From Phycisphaerales bacterium (lineage in GTDB: Bacteria; Planctomycetota; Phycisphaerae; SM23-33), in NCBI GenBank assembly GCA_003485185.1, contig DNAS01000103.1:51742-62502 (forward strand): a DNA stretch of 10,761 nucleotides. The letters run 5' to 3'. A model generated the notes under the pieces. It did not search any database. It worked only from the letters and a program-made list of their open reading frames with translations, and was not told the DNA's origin. Of the stretch, positions 1 through 6,821 are shown in pieces (position 1 is the stretch's first letter; each line of letters starts with the position of its first letter). Both the position numbers and the translations under genes were made by a program.

Positions 1-181
1 GCTGCGGGGTCTGCGGCGCCGGCGGCTTGACGTACCCGGCCGGGAGCGGGGGCGGCGTCGCCGCCGGGCGCGACTCGGCGCTCAGCGCGCCGAGACGCTT
101 CTCCAGGTCCGCCAGCAGACGCTTGAGGCTCGCCAGTTCCTCGCCGAGCTGCCCGATCCGTTCGTCGACGCGCCGGTCCAT
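1..181 (-). CDS. Hypothetical coiled-coil / proline-rich protein, C-terminus off the window
   Basis: I do not recognise this gene. The ATG at 181 is preceded by a GGGGAGA Shine-Dalgarno about six bases upstream, and a -35/-10 pair lies at 213-241, so the start is well supported. The 60 visible residues begin MDRRVDERIGQLGEELASLK and continue as a heptad-like amphipathic helix to about residue 37. An Ala/Pro-rich stretch then begins (ATPPPLPAGY, then PPAPQTPQ) and runs off the left edge. A short N-terminal coiled coil followed by a proline-rich linker resembles small SlyX-like proteins or the N-terminus of a larger oligomeric protein. The sequence is too short and low in complexity to choose. 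It lies 76 bp downstream of the esterase gene on the same strand, but its own promoter suggests independent transcription. Confidence 0.65.
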   Translation of the reverse strand, partial: MDRRVDERIGQLGEELASLKRLLADLEKRLGALSAESRPAATPPPLPAGYVKPPAPQTPQ

Positions 182-212
182 GTCGGTCTCCCCGTGCTGA
201 ACTGCCGGGGCG

Positions 213-241
213 AGTGTACCGGCAGGGCGTTCGCCACGCAA
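213..241 (-). promoter_or_regulatory. Sigma-70-type promoter for the left-edge gene
   Basis: On the minus strand, TTGCGT (236-241), a 17-bp spacer and TACACT (213-218) form a promoter whose start point would fall near 206, about 25 bases before the ATG at 181. TACACT is also the -10 in front of the 77-aa membrane protein (7327-7332). This is read by eye and is not experimentally shown. Confidence 0.5.
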
Positions 242-257
242 CGGGCCGCCGGGCGCG

Positions 258-1640
258 TCATTTCGCCGGGCGCGTCGCGGCGTCGCCCGTGACGTACTTG
301 CGGCGCATGGCTTCGACGACGCCCTGGGAGTCCGGCGGGCTGCGGTGCTTCAGCCAGGGCGCGACGATCGCGCGGGCGTCGGAGCTGTGCGCGATCCGCG
401 TGAACGCCCAGTACTGGAGCGGGCCCGGATTGATCGGGTCGTCCAGGCTGATCCGCATGACGATCGGGCAGCGGATCCGCCGCGCGAAGTAGCTCACGTC
501 GTAGTACGCCAGCGTCTTTTCGAACATCTCCCGCGCGGTCATTCCGGGCGGCGGGGCGAGGGTCATGTTGGCCTTGTAGGCGAACGTCAGCAGGTCCATG
601 CGGCTTCGCCCGGCGATGGACGCCTCTGCCAGCGCCACGTCGCGCACGAGGCCGGCCGTCGCCAGCGCCAGCGACCCGCCCTGACTGAACCCCGTGACGA
701 CGATCCGCGCCGGGTCCACTTCCGGCAGCGACCGCAGGAAATCCACCGCGCGCGGCCCGGCTGCGTAGGCGGCGCGGTAGTAGTACGTCTCCTTGTCCTG
801 CCGGCCGATGCCCTGGTACTCCTCCGCGAACCAGTGCTCGCGGGGGTGCGTCCGCCCCGACTCGCCCCCGAACGGCAGGTCGTGAATGCTGATGGCCATG
901 AACACGTATCCGCGCTCCAGCGCCGACGCCTGCACCGCCGCCGAATGATACCCCGCGCTGGGCAGGGAAAGGATGGCCGGGGCCTTCTGCCCCGCCCGCA
1001 GCCCCGGCGGGATGCCCAGGTATCCGCGGATGCGCCGGCCGCCCAGACCGTTGAAGCTCACTTCCCGGAACGGTTCGGGAATCAGCCTGCGGTCCTTCGG
1101 CTCGCTGTATTTCGCGTCCAGCGGGCTCTTGCGCATCTCCGCCAGCGTCCGCGCCCAGAACTCGTCGAAGTCCTTCGGCTCCAGGTCCGGCAGCGTCCAG
1201 CGGCTCGGTTGGTACAGCAGCGCCGTCTCGATGCGCCGGACGACGGTCCCGCCCGCGGTCAGCTCCAGGCGGAATTCGTAGGGGCCGGGCTGCTTGGGGC
1301 GAAACGTCGCCGGCACGTCCACGGAGGCCCCCGCGGGCGGCGCCACCTCCTGCTGGCGCGTCTCGATGGTCGCGCCGTCCTCGTTGGGGCGGTACTCCGC
1401 CAGCGTGATCCGCACGGAACCCCGCAGCGGTCGGTCGGACCGGTTCACCAGCCGCGTCGGAAGCTCCAGCGCGTCGGTCTCGAAGAGGTGGTCCTTCGGC
1501 CAGGCGTCGAACCGGACCTGCACGCTTTCGGCCGGGGCCGATTGCGCCTGCGTGGCGGGGGCGGTCGCGGCCGGCGCCGCCCAGGCCGGGCGCGACAGCA
1601 GAAGGATCGCGGCGACGGACAGCAGGACGTGTCGTTTCAT
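258..1640 (-). CDS. Secreted acetyl xylan esterase / cephalosporin-C deacetylase-like hydrolase (AXE1, CE7-like)
   Basis: This is a 460-residue alpha/beta hydrolase of the AXE1 type, expected to remove acetyl groups from carbohydrates outside the cytoplasm. Residues 1-21 form a signal peptide (MKRHV, hydrophobic core AAILLL, then AWA-A). Residues 40-150 look like a beta-rich N-terminal domain. The catalytic domain follows from about 185. The nucleophile elbow GFSQGG places Ser319. An acid candidate lies in SLDDPINP (Asp400/Asp401) and a His candidate in WLKHRSP (His432). The stretch DKETYYYRAAYA before the elbow, and the overall order, match CE7 esterases. Two CE7 signatures differ: the usual RGQ segment reads SIHDLPFGG (251-259), and the His is followed by Arg where CE7 enzymes have Glu. 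The true substrate may therefore differ. The start is supported by GGGAG six bases upstream. The family is firm and the substrate is not. Confidence 0.85.
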   Translation of the reverse strand: MKRHVLLSVAAILLLSRPAWAAPAATAPATQAQSAPAESVQVRFDAWPKDHLFETDALELPTRLVNRSDRPLRGSVRITLAEYRPNEDGATIETRQQEVAPPAGASVDVPATFRPKQPGPYEFRLELTAGGTVVRRIETALLYQPSRWTLPDLEPKDFDEFWARTLAEMRKSPLDAKYSEPKDRRLIPEPFREVSFNGLGGRRIRGYLGIPPGLRAGQKAPAILSLPSAGYHSAAVQASALERGYVFMAISIHDLPFGGESGRTHPREHWFAEEYQGIGRQDKETYYYRAAYAAGPRAVDFLRSLPEVDPARIVVTGFSQGGSLALATAGLVRDVALAEASIAGRSRMDLLTFAYKANMTLAPPPGMTAREMFEKTLAYYDVSYFARRIRCPIVMRISLDDPINPGPLQYWAFTRIAHSSDARAIVAPWLKHRSPPDSQGVVEAMRRKYVTGDAATRPAK

Positions 1641-1768
1641 GGAGGGCTCCCGGCGGAACGTGTCGTGGCGGGGCGCGCAACCGCTGCGGGCCCCGGAAAG
1701 GGCGCACGGGAATGATGGGCTTTGGCGCGAAGGCTTGTCAAGGCCGAAAGCCCTGCCTCGCCGGCCCG

Positions 1769-1797
1769 TTGCGTGCGCGGGGCGCTTGCGGTACGCT
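1769..1797 (+). promoter_or_regulatory. Candidate promoter giving a leaderless transcript
   Basis: TTGCGT (1769-1774), a 17-bp spacer and TACGCT (1792-1797) lie directly before the ATG at 1805. The predicted transcription start falls at about 1804, so the mRNA would have essentially no leader. That agrees with the lack of any Shine-Dalgarno before this ATG. The hexamers are only half matches to consensus, but the spacing and the TA-C-T form of the -10 match other promoters in the window. Confidence 0.35.
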
Positions 1798-1804
1798 GCC
1801 GGGC

Positions 1805-2605
1805 ATGATCGGAAAGGCCGTCGGAGCCGGATTCGTCGCCGCGCGGGATTTCGTCGCGCGCGGGCTGCTGCGCCTGGGCGTCACGCCCAACATGCTCACG
1901 CTGACGGGCATGGCGTTCACGGCCGCCGCCGCCGTCTGCTATGCGCTCGGCTCCGGCAGCCGGTTCGCCAACCCCTGGGGCCACAACGACTGGGCCAACG
2001 GATACCTGCTCCTGGCCGGGGCGCTGCTGATCCTCGCTTCCGCCTGCGACATGCTCGACGGCGCCGTCGCCCGACTGGGCAACCGCGGAACCGTCTTCGG
2101 GGCGTTCCTCGACAGCACGCTCGACCGATACAGCGACTTCGCCGTCTACGCCGGAATCGCCGCCCACTACGCGCTCGTCGAGCCCGCCAACGTCACCTTC
2201 ATCCTGCTGTGCATGCTGGCGTTCTTCAACGCGTTCATGATCTCCTACGCCCGCGCCCGCGCCGAAGACCTCATCGCCCGCTGCCGCGTGGGCTACTGGC
2301 AGCGCGGCGAGCGGTCGGCCGCCATCCTCATCGCCACGTTCAGCTTCAACATCCCCGCGCTGGTCGTCCAGCAGGCGCTCTCGCCCCTGTTCACCGCGCT
2401 GCGGCGGATTTTCCACACCAAGCGCGTCATCGAGGGAAAGCGCGTCATCGAGGATGTGCGCGAGGGTCCGTGGTGGCTGAAGATCCGCCTGTGGCGCTGG
2501 CCGCGAATGACCGTGCCGTACGACCTCATCACGGGGCTGAACATCGCCTGGCTGATCTTCGCGCCGCTGCCCGCGACGGACGTCCTCCGCCTGTGGATGA
2601 AGTGA
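1805..2605 (+). CDS. CDP-alcohol phosphatidyltransferase family membrane protein
   Basis: This 266-residue integral membrane enzyme is expected to transfer a phosphatidyl group from a CDP-linked lipid to an alcohol such as glycerol-3-phosphate or an inositol/serine head group. The complete family signature D-x2-DG-x2-AR-x8-G-x3-D-x3-D is present: Asp82, Asp85, Gly86, Arg90, Gly99, Asp103 and Asp107, with the Asp residues binding metal. Several hydrophobic segments are visible (about 34-48, 67-81, 113-123, 129-147, 172-190 and 241-256). The motif GVTPNMLTLTG (25-35) before the first helix is also typical. The head-group acceptor cannot be read from sequence. PgsA-like or inositol-phosphate-transferring members are both possible. 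I chose the ATG at 1805 over in-frame codons from 1712 because the extra 31 residues look non-coding and a promoter overlaps them. Residues 207-218 hold an in-frame six-codon duplication. Confidence 0.85.
   Translation: MIGKAVGAGFVAARDFVARGLLRLGVTPNMLTLTGMAFTAAAAVCYALGSGSRFANPWGHNDWANGYLLLAGALLILASACDMLDGAVARLGNRGTVFGAFLDSTLDRYSDFAVYAGIAAHYALVEPANVTFILLCMLAFFNAFMISYARARAEDLIARCRVGYWQRGERSAAILIATFSFNIPALVVQQALSPLFTALRRIFHTKRVIEGKRVIEDVREGPWWLKIRLWRWPRMTVPYDLITGLNIAWLIFAPLPATDVLRLWMK
2420..2455 (+). repeat. 18-bp in-frame tandem duplication within the CDP-alcohol phosphatidyltransferase gene
   Basis: Two adjacent 18-bp copies (2420-2437 and 2438-2455) match at the first 16 positions and encode KRVIEG-KRVIED in a cytosolic-looking, charged loop between membrane segments. 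The near identity suggests a recent slippage event or a locally tolerated repeat. Confidence 0.8.
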
Positions 2606-2609
2606 TTGA

Positions 2610-2663
2610 GGGTGTTCGCACAGCCAGTCCCGATCCACAACATCGGGACAGGCCGTGGCACCC
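2610..2663. terminator. Long imperfect hairpin in the convergent gap, likely bidirectional terminator or dispersed palindrome
   Basis: The 66-bp gap between two convergent genes is almost filled by a nested palindrome. It has an inner 8-bp perfect stem (GTCCCGAT 2627-2634 with ATCGGGAC 2642-2649, 7-base loop). This is extended by GCC:GGC and CAC:GTG with single mismatches, and closed by an outer GGGTG (2610-2614) with CACCC (2659-2663). Neither strand has a strong U-run right after the stem, so a classical intrinsic terminator is not certain. Its position between converging stops favours a transcription-end role. Confidence 0.5.
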
Positions 2664-2671
2664 GTAAAAGG

Positions 2672-4045
2672 TTACTCATCCCCTTCGCACAATTCCCCGA
2701 AGAGCGTCAGGCTGGTCGCGTCGGAGATTCGGACCTGCACGTACCGCCCGGCGAGCGTTTCCGGGCCGTCGAAGACCACGATGTGGTCTCCCCGCGTCCG
2801 CCCGACGAGCTGGGCGGCGGCGGTCCGCGCCGCGCGGGGCGACGGGCCTTCCACCAGCACCTCCACGGACTGCCCGACGTACGCGCGGTGGTGCGCCAGG
2901 CCGACCTGCTCCTGCACGGCCAGCAGTTCGTTGTTGCGGCGCTTCTTGACGTCCGTCGGCACGTCGTCTTCCATCGTGCGGGCGGCGGCCGTGCCGGGAC
3001 GCGGCGAGTACTTGAAGATGAACGAGTTCTTGTAGCCCGCCCGGCGGATCAGGTCGGCCGAGGCCGCGTGGTCCGCTTCCGTCTCCGTCGGGAACCCCAC
3101 GATGAAATCGCCCGCCAGCACCACGCCCGGGACGATCGCCCGCGCGCGGGCCAGCAGATCGTCGTACTCGGCGCGGGTGTAGCGGCGGTTCATGGCCTGG
3201 AGAATCCGGTCGCTGCCGCTCTGGGCGGGGCAGTGGATGTATTCGCAGACGTTGGGCAGGTCGCGCATCGCCTGGAGGATGTCGTCGGTGAAGTCCAGCG
3301 GGTGGCTGGTGACGAACCGCAGGCGGCGCAGGCCCGGCACCTCGGCCACGCGGGCCAGCAGGTCGCTGAAGCGCACCGTCGCCCCGCCGCCGGTCCAGCG
3401 GTAGCGGTTAACGGTCTGGCCGAGGAGGGTGATCTCGCTTCGCCCGGCGTTCACCAGGCGCCGCGCCTCGGCGACGATGTGCTCCGGGGGGCGGCTTCGC
3501 TCCGGGCCGCGAACGAACGGAACCACGCAGTACGTGCAGAAGTTGTCGCACCCGCGCGCCACGCGCACGAACGCCTGCGCGCCGCTGGGGCAAGCCTCGG
3601 CGGCGCGGGCCAGGTCGAGCTGCTCCATCCGCGCCTCGGCGTCAGCGTCGCGGGGGTCCTTCCGGCCGGGGTCCACGGCCACCACGCGCCGGCCTAGCGC
3701 CGCTTCGGCGAGCATCTCCGGAAGGGCGTACAATTGTCCCGGCCCGCAGACGATGTCCACCGCGGGGTAGCGCTGGGGGAGTTTTTCGCCCATCCGCTGG
3801 GCCATGCACCCCAGGACCGCGACGATGAGTTTCCGCCCCGCACCCTTACGCTGGGCGTCGGCCCCGAGGCGCGAGAGCACCTTCTGCTCGGCGTGCCGGC
3901 GGACGGAGCAGGTGTTGTAGAGCACCGCGTCGGCCTGGCGAGGGTCGTCGGTCATCTCATGCCCCGCGGCGCACAGCGCCCCGGCCAGCAGCTCGCTGTC
4001 CAGGCGGTTCATCTGACAACCCAGCGTTTCCAGGTATATTTTCAT
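2672..4045 (-). CDS. miaB: tRNA-2-methylthio-N6-dimethylallyladenosine synthase MiaB
   Basis: This is a cytosolic radical-SAM methylthiotransferase of 457 residues, the usual family length. It adds a methylthio group to i6A37 of tRNAs that read UNN codons. The N-terminal UPF0004 domain carries cluster cysteines Cys10 (ETLGCQMN), Cys46 (NTCSVR) and Cys80 (VLGCMAQ). The radical-SAM domain holds Cys166, Cys170 and Cys173 in RGCDNFCTYCVVPFVRG, and SRPPEHIV and TLLGQTVN follow. A C-terminal TRAM domain starts near 388. The VVPFVRGPERSRP stretch separates it from RimO and MtaB. The usual HLP/HIP-QSGSD segment here reads HCPAQSGSD (271-279). I chose the ATG at 4045 because MKIYLETLGCQ is the conserved N-terminus. 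An upstream in-frame start at 4090 overlaps the predicted promoter. No Shine-Dalgarno precedes it. The gene is convergent with the phosphatidyltransferase gene and divergent from korA. Confidence 0.95.
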   Translation of the reverse strand: MKIYLETLGCQMNRLDSELLAGALCAAGHEMTDDPRQADAVLYNTCSVRRHAEQKVLSRLGADAQRKGAGRKLIVAVLGCMAQRMGEKLPQRYPAVDIVCGPGQLYALPEMLAEAALGRRVVAVDPGRKDPRDADAEARMEQLDLARAAEACPSGAQAFVRVARGCDNFCTYCVVPFVRGPERSRPPEHIVAEARRLVNAGRSEITLLGQTVNRYRWTGGGATVRFSDLLARVAEVPGLRRLRFVTSHPLDFTDDILQAMRDLPNVCEYIHCPAQSGSDRILQAMNRRYTRAEYDDLLARARAIVPGVVLAGDFIVGFPTETEADHAASADLIRRAGYKNSFIFKYSPRPGTAAARTMEDDVPTDVKKRRNNELLAVQEQVGLAHHRAYVGQSVEVLVEGPSPRAARTAAAQLVGRTRGDHIVVFDGPETLAGRYVQVRISDATSLTLFGELCEGDE

Positions 4046-4062
4046 GGCGGTCCGGGCCCCTG

Positions 4063-4090
4063 ATGATACCGGCGGGAACGGGGCATGCAA
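4063..4090 (-). promoter_or_regulatory. Candidate miaB promoter, short leader
   Basis: On the minus strand, TTGCAT (4085-4090), 16 bp and TATCAT (4063-4068) predict a start near 4056, only about 11 bases before the miaB ATG. The short leader agrees with the missing Shine-Dalgarno. The assignment is by eye. Confidence 0.4.
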
Positions 4091-4099
4091 GAAAGGCTT

Positions 4100-4231
4100 C
4101 AGGCTACAGACCTCAGGCTACAGACCTCAGACCTCAGGCTTCAGGCTTCAGACCTCAGGCTTCAGGCATCAGGCATCAGGGCGCCCCGGGCAGGGGGTTC
4201 CTTCAGCCTGTAGCCTTAGGCCTGTAGCCTG
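4100..4231. repeat. Inverted array of 7-bp tandem repeats (consensus CAGRCYW)
   Basis: Eleven heptamers run in exact 7-bp phase from 4100 to 4176: CAGGCTA, CAGACCT, CAGGCTA, CAGACCT twice, CAGGCTT twice, CAGACCT, CAGGCTT, CAGGCAT twice. A partial unit follows. After a GC-rich gap (4182-4200), four heptamers of the same family lie on the opposite strand in phase at 4204-4231 (CAGGCTA, CAGGCCT, AAGGCTA, CAGGCTG read on the minus strand). Bases 4100-4125 can pair with 4206-4231 with three mismatches, so the whole block can fold into a large hairpin. It fills most of the miaB-korA intergenic region, upstream of the korA promoter. I see no coding function in it. Confidence 0.85.
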
Positions 4232-4246
4232 CTTCTCCCAAATTGC

Positions 4247-4275
4247 TTCATTGGAACCGCGCGGGCCCCTATAAT
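4247..4275 (+). promoter_or_regulatory. Candidate korAB promoter
   Basis: A perfect -10, TATAAT (4270-4275), lies 30 bases before the korA ATG. The best -35 at 17-bp spacing is weak (TTCATT 4247-4252), so an activator or a different spacing is possible. The start would be near 4282, giving a leader of about 22 bases that contains the GGGAG Shine-Dalgarno. Confidence 0.5.
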
Positions 4276-4304
4276 GTCCGCGGACCGCTCGTCAGGGAGA
4301 CGGC

Positions 4305-5966
4305 ATGGACATCAACATTCGCATTGCGGGCGAGGCGGGGCAGGGGGTCCAGAGCGTCGGCGGCCTGCTGGTCGGGGCGCTGGCGGCCCAGGGGCTGCAC
4401 GTGCTGGCCTCGCAGAGCTACATGTCGCGGATTCGCGGCGGGCTGAACTGGTTCGACGTGCGCGTGGGCGATTCCGAGTTGCACGGCCCGCGCGACAAGG
4501 CCGACCTGCTGGTTGCCCTGACCGACGCGGCGCTGCGCGTGCTGGGCGGGGAGTTGACGTCTCACGGGCTGGCGATTTTCGACGGCGAGCAGGCCGGGGG
4601 CGCCACGGCGATTCCCTTCACGGCCGTCGCGAAGGAGCTGGCACAGTCGGCCGTCATGGCCAACACCGTCGCCGCGGGGGCCGTCTACCGCGTGCTCGGG
4701 TACGACCTCGAATCCCTCGCCGGACACCTGCGGAAACTCTTCGCCAAAAAGGGCGACGAGATCGTTGAGAAGAACCTCCGCTGCGCCGCCCGCGGCGCGG
4801 AGCTGGCCGAAGGGCTGGCCAGCAAGCTGGCCGCACCCCGCGCGAGGCGCAGCCCGCAGTCGGTGGTCAGCGGGGCGTCGGCCATCGGACTGGGCGCCGC
4901 GACGGCCGGCGTGAAGGTCGTCGCCGCCTACCCGATGACGCCCGGGACGGCCGTGCTGACCGACCTGGCCGCCCGCGCCGACCGCTACGGGATCGTCGTC
5001 GAGCAGGCGGAAGACGAGATCGCCGCCATCAACATGGTCTGCGGCGCGGTCTACGCCGGCGCGCCCGCCCTGGCGACCACCAGCGGCGGGGGGTTCGCGC
5101 TGATGGTCGAGGGGCTGTCGCTGGCGGGCATGATGGAGCTGCCTGCGGTCGTGGTGATCGCCCAGCGGCCCGGGCCCGCCACCGGGCTGCCCACGCGCAC
5201 CGCCCAGCAGGACCTGCGGTTCGCCGTACACGCCGGACACGGGGAGTTTGCCCGCGCGATCTACGCCCCCGGCACGCACGCGCAGTGCTTCGAGCTGACC
5301 CGCAGGGCGCTGGAGACCGCGCACCGGTTCCAGACGCCCGCGCTGATCCTGACCGACCAGTACCTCCAGGACGTGCAGAAGAACATCGAGCCGCTGGACG
5401 AGTCGCCGCGCCCGATCGACCGCTGCCTGGCGACCGGCGGGGCGGGTTACCAGCGCTACGCCGTGACGGACTCGGGCGTCTCGCCGCGGGCCGTGCCGGG
5501 CGGAGACGCCTTCGTCGTCTGCGACAGCGACGAGCACACGCCCGACGGGCACATCACCGAAGACCTCGACGCCCACCTCGCCCAGACCGAAAAGCGCCTG
5601 CGCAAGCTCCGCGCCCTGACGGCAGAGGCCCTGCCGCCCGCGCTGTACGGCCCGGGCGACGCCCAGACGCTGCTGATCTGCTGGGGCAGCACGTACGGCC
5701 CGTGCCGAGAGGCCGTCGACCGCCTCAACGACTTCGGCGGGTCGTACGAGATGATGCACTTCCCGCAGGTCTGGCCGATCCACGCCCCGGCCGTCAGCGC
5801 GCTGCTGGGGTGGCGCCAGCGCGTCATCGTCGTCGAGGGCAACCAGACCGCCCAGTTCGCCGGCATCCTCAAGGAGCACGGGGTGATCGGGCCCGTGGAG
5901 ACCTGCCTGCGGTACGACGGGCTGCCCTTCACCGCCGAATACATCATGGAAAGGGTGCGCCGATGA
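4305..5966 (+). CDS. korA: 2-oxoacid:acceptor (ferredoxin) oxidoreductase, fused gamma-alpha subunit (KorA-type)
   Basis: This is the alpha subunit (553 residues) of a two-subunit 2-oxoacid:ferredoxin oxidoreductase, which oxidatively decarboxylates a 2-oxoacid with CoA to acyl-CoA, or runs the reverse carboxylation. Residues 1-175 are the gamma domain (IAGEAGQGVQS 7-17; SYMSRIRGG 38-46). Residues 189-420 are the alpha/pyrimidine-binding part (YPMTPGTAVL 209-218; VVEQAEDEIAAIN 231-243; TSGGGFALM 259-267; RPGPATGLPTRTAQQDL 288-304). Residues from 450 form the C-terminal CoA-side domain. The fused architecture and length match the 2-oxoacid:acceptor oxidoreductase alpha family. The substrate (2-oxoglutarate, pyruvate or branched-chain oxoacid) cannot be told from sequence, so the symbol is provisional. 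GGGAGA upstream supports the ATG at 4305. Its stop overlaps the korB start, so the subunits are translationally coupled. No separate delta ferredoxin subunit gene lies in the window. Confidence 0.9.
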   Translation: MDINIRIAGEAGQGVQSVGGLLVGALAAQGLHVLASQSYMSRIRGGLNWFDVRVGDSELHGPRDKADLLVALTDAALRVLGGELTSHGLAIFDGEQAGGATAIPFTAVAKELAQSAVMANTVAAGAVYRVLGYDLESLAGHLRKLFAKKGDEIVEKNLRCAARGAELAEGLASKLAAPRARRSPQSVVSGASAIGLGAATAGVKVVAAYPMTPGTAVLTDLAARADRYGIVVEQAEDEIAAINMVCGAVYAGAPALATTSGGGFALMVEGLSLAGMMELPAVVVIAQRPGPATGLPTRTAQQDLRFAVHAGHGEFARAIYAPGTHAQCFELTRRALETAHRFQTPALILTDQYLQDVQKNIEPLDESPRPIDRCLATGGAGYQRYAVTDSGVSPRAVPGGDAFVVCDSDEHTPDGHITEDLDAHLAQTEKRLRKLRALTAEALPPALYGPGDAQTLLICWGSTYGPCREAVDRLNDFGGSYEMMHFPQVWPIHAPAVSALLGWRQRVIVVEGNQTAQFAGILKEHGVIGPVETCLRYDGLPFTAEYIMERVRR

Positions 5967-6775
5967 ACCTTTGCCAGGCGGACACGCGCCCGGCCTGGTG
6001 CCCGGGTTGCGGGAATTACGCGATCCTCAAGGCCTTCGACCGCGCCGTGGCCGAGGCGGGCCTGGACGGGCGGAAGCTCGTGGTGGTCAGCGGGATCGGG
6101 CAGGCGGCCAAGCTGCCGCACTACGTCGCGCGACCCGCGAACGTGTTCAACGGCCTGCACGGGCGCGCCCTGCCCGCCGCCACCGGAATCAGGCTCGCCA
6201 ACCACGAGTTGACCGTCGTCGTCGCCAGCGGTGACGGCGACATGTACGGCGAGGGCGGGAACCACCTGCTTCACGCCGTCCGCCGAAACATCGGCGTCAA
6301 GGCGTTCGTCCACAACAACCAGGTTTACGGACTGACCAAGGGGCAGGCCTCGCCCACCAGCGACCTGGGCTTCGTCACCAAGGTCCAGACGCACGGCGTG
6401 GTCTCGCTGCCGATGAACCCGCTGGCGATCGCCATCGTCGAGGAGGCGTCGTTCGTCGCGCGGTCCTTCAGCGGCGACGGGGAGCACCTCGTGGAGATGA
6501 TGAAGCTGGCGCTGGCGGCCGACGGGTTCGCCCTGCTGGACATCCTCCAGCCGTGCGTGACGTTCAACCGAACCAACACGTTCAAGTGGTACAAGGACCG
6601 CGTACGCCCCGTGCCGGCCGCCCACGACCCCCACGACCGCGACGCGGCGCTGAAGCTCGCCTTCACGTGGGGGGAACAAATCCCCATCGGCGTGTATTGG
6701 CGGTCGAATCGCCCGAGCTTCGAAAGCCTCTGCGACGCGATGAAGGACCGCCCGCTGGCGGCGCAGCTGGGGTGA
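5963..6775 (+). CDS. korB: 2-oxoacid:acceptor (ferredoxin) oxidoreductase, TPP-binding beta subunit (KorB-type)
   Basis: The beta subunit (270 residues) binds thiamine diphosphate and one [4Fe-4S] cluster and works with the upstream alpha subunit. CPGCG supplies Cys13 and Cys16. NGLHGRALPAATGI (63-76) is the family hallmark. The TPP/Mg motif runs from GDGD (90-93) to NN (118-119), followed by YGLTKGQASPTS (122-133). Cys197 in LQPCVTFN is the third expected cluster ligand. The fourth ligand, usually in IGCS, is absent: the segment reads SGIGQAAKLPHY (43-54). Other cysteines are Cys4 and Cys257. From memory, a GIGQ-type beta subfamily exists in anaerobes, so this may be a subfamily trait and not damage. 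The start ATG overlaps the korA TGA (ATGA), a classic coupled operon junction. The gene ends 46 bp before a convergent tRNA-His gene. Confidence 0.92.
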   Translation: MNLCQADTRPAWCPGCGNYAILKAFDRAVAEAGLDGRKLVVVSGIGQAAKLPHYVARPANVFNGLHGRALPAATGIRLANHELTVVVASGDGDMYGEGGNHLLHAVRRNIGVKAFVHNNQVYGLTKGQASPTSDLGFVTKVQTHGVVSLPMNPLAIAIVEEASFVARSFSGDGEHLVEMMKLALAADGFALLDILQPCVTFNRTNTFKWYKDRVRPVPAAHDPHDRDAALKLAFTWGEQIPIGVYWRSNRPSFESLCDAMKDRPLAAQLG

Positions 6776-6781
6776 ACAATC

Positions 6782-6797
6782 CGCGCGGAAACGCGCG
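6782..6797 (+). terminator. GNRA-capped hairpin after korB, weak terminator candidate
   Basis: CGCGCG (6782-6787), a GAAA tetraloop and CGCGCG (6792-6797) form a stable small stem seven bases after the korB stop. No U-run follows on the plus strand, so it may stabilise the mRNA end without acting as an intrinsic terminator. Confidence 0.35.
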
Positions 6798-6821
6798 TCC
6801 TGAAGAAGAAAAGGGGGAAAG

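Noticed and set aside
82..1707. Long open minus-strand frame overlapping the esterase gene in another frame, and a plus-strand frame at 345-1715
   Set aside because: Arg/Pro/Gly-rich translations without motifs, signal peptide or ribosome site. They are typical shadow frames in high-GC DNA over a well-recognised gene.
1712..1804. Upstream start for the phosphatidyltransferase gene
   Set aside because: The 31 added residues do not resemble the family N-terminus, and the candidate promoter overlaps them.
2672..4045. RimO or MtaB instead of MiaB
   Set aside because: The CxxxCxxC context CTYCVVPFVRGPERSRP and NTCSVR are the MiaB forms.
4046..4090. Upstream start for miaB adding 15 residues
   Set aside because: MKIYLETLGCQMN is the conserved N-terminus, and the extension lies in the predicted promoter.
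4100..4231. Possible CRISPR array
   Set aside because: Units are 7 bp with no spacers, no Cas genes are nearby, and the array inverts on itself.
4269..5879. 536-codon open minus-strand frame opposite korA
   Set aside because: Its translation has low-complexity composition and no recognisable motifs, whereas the plus-strand frame carries complete family signatures and a Shine-Dalgarno.
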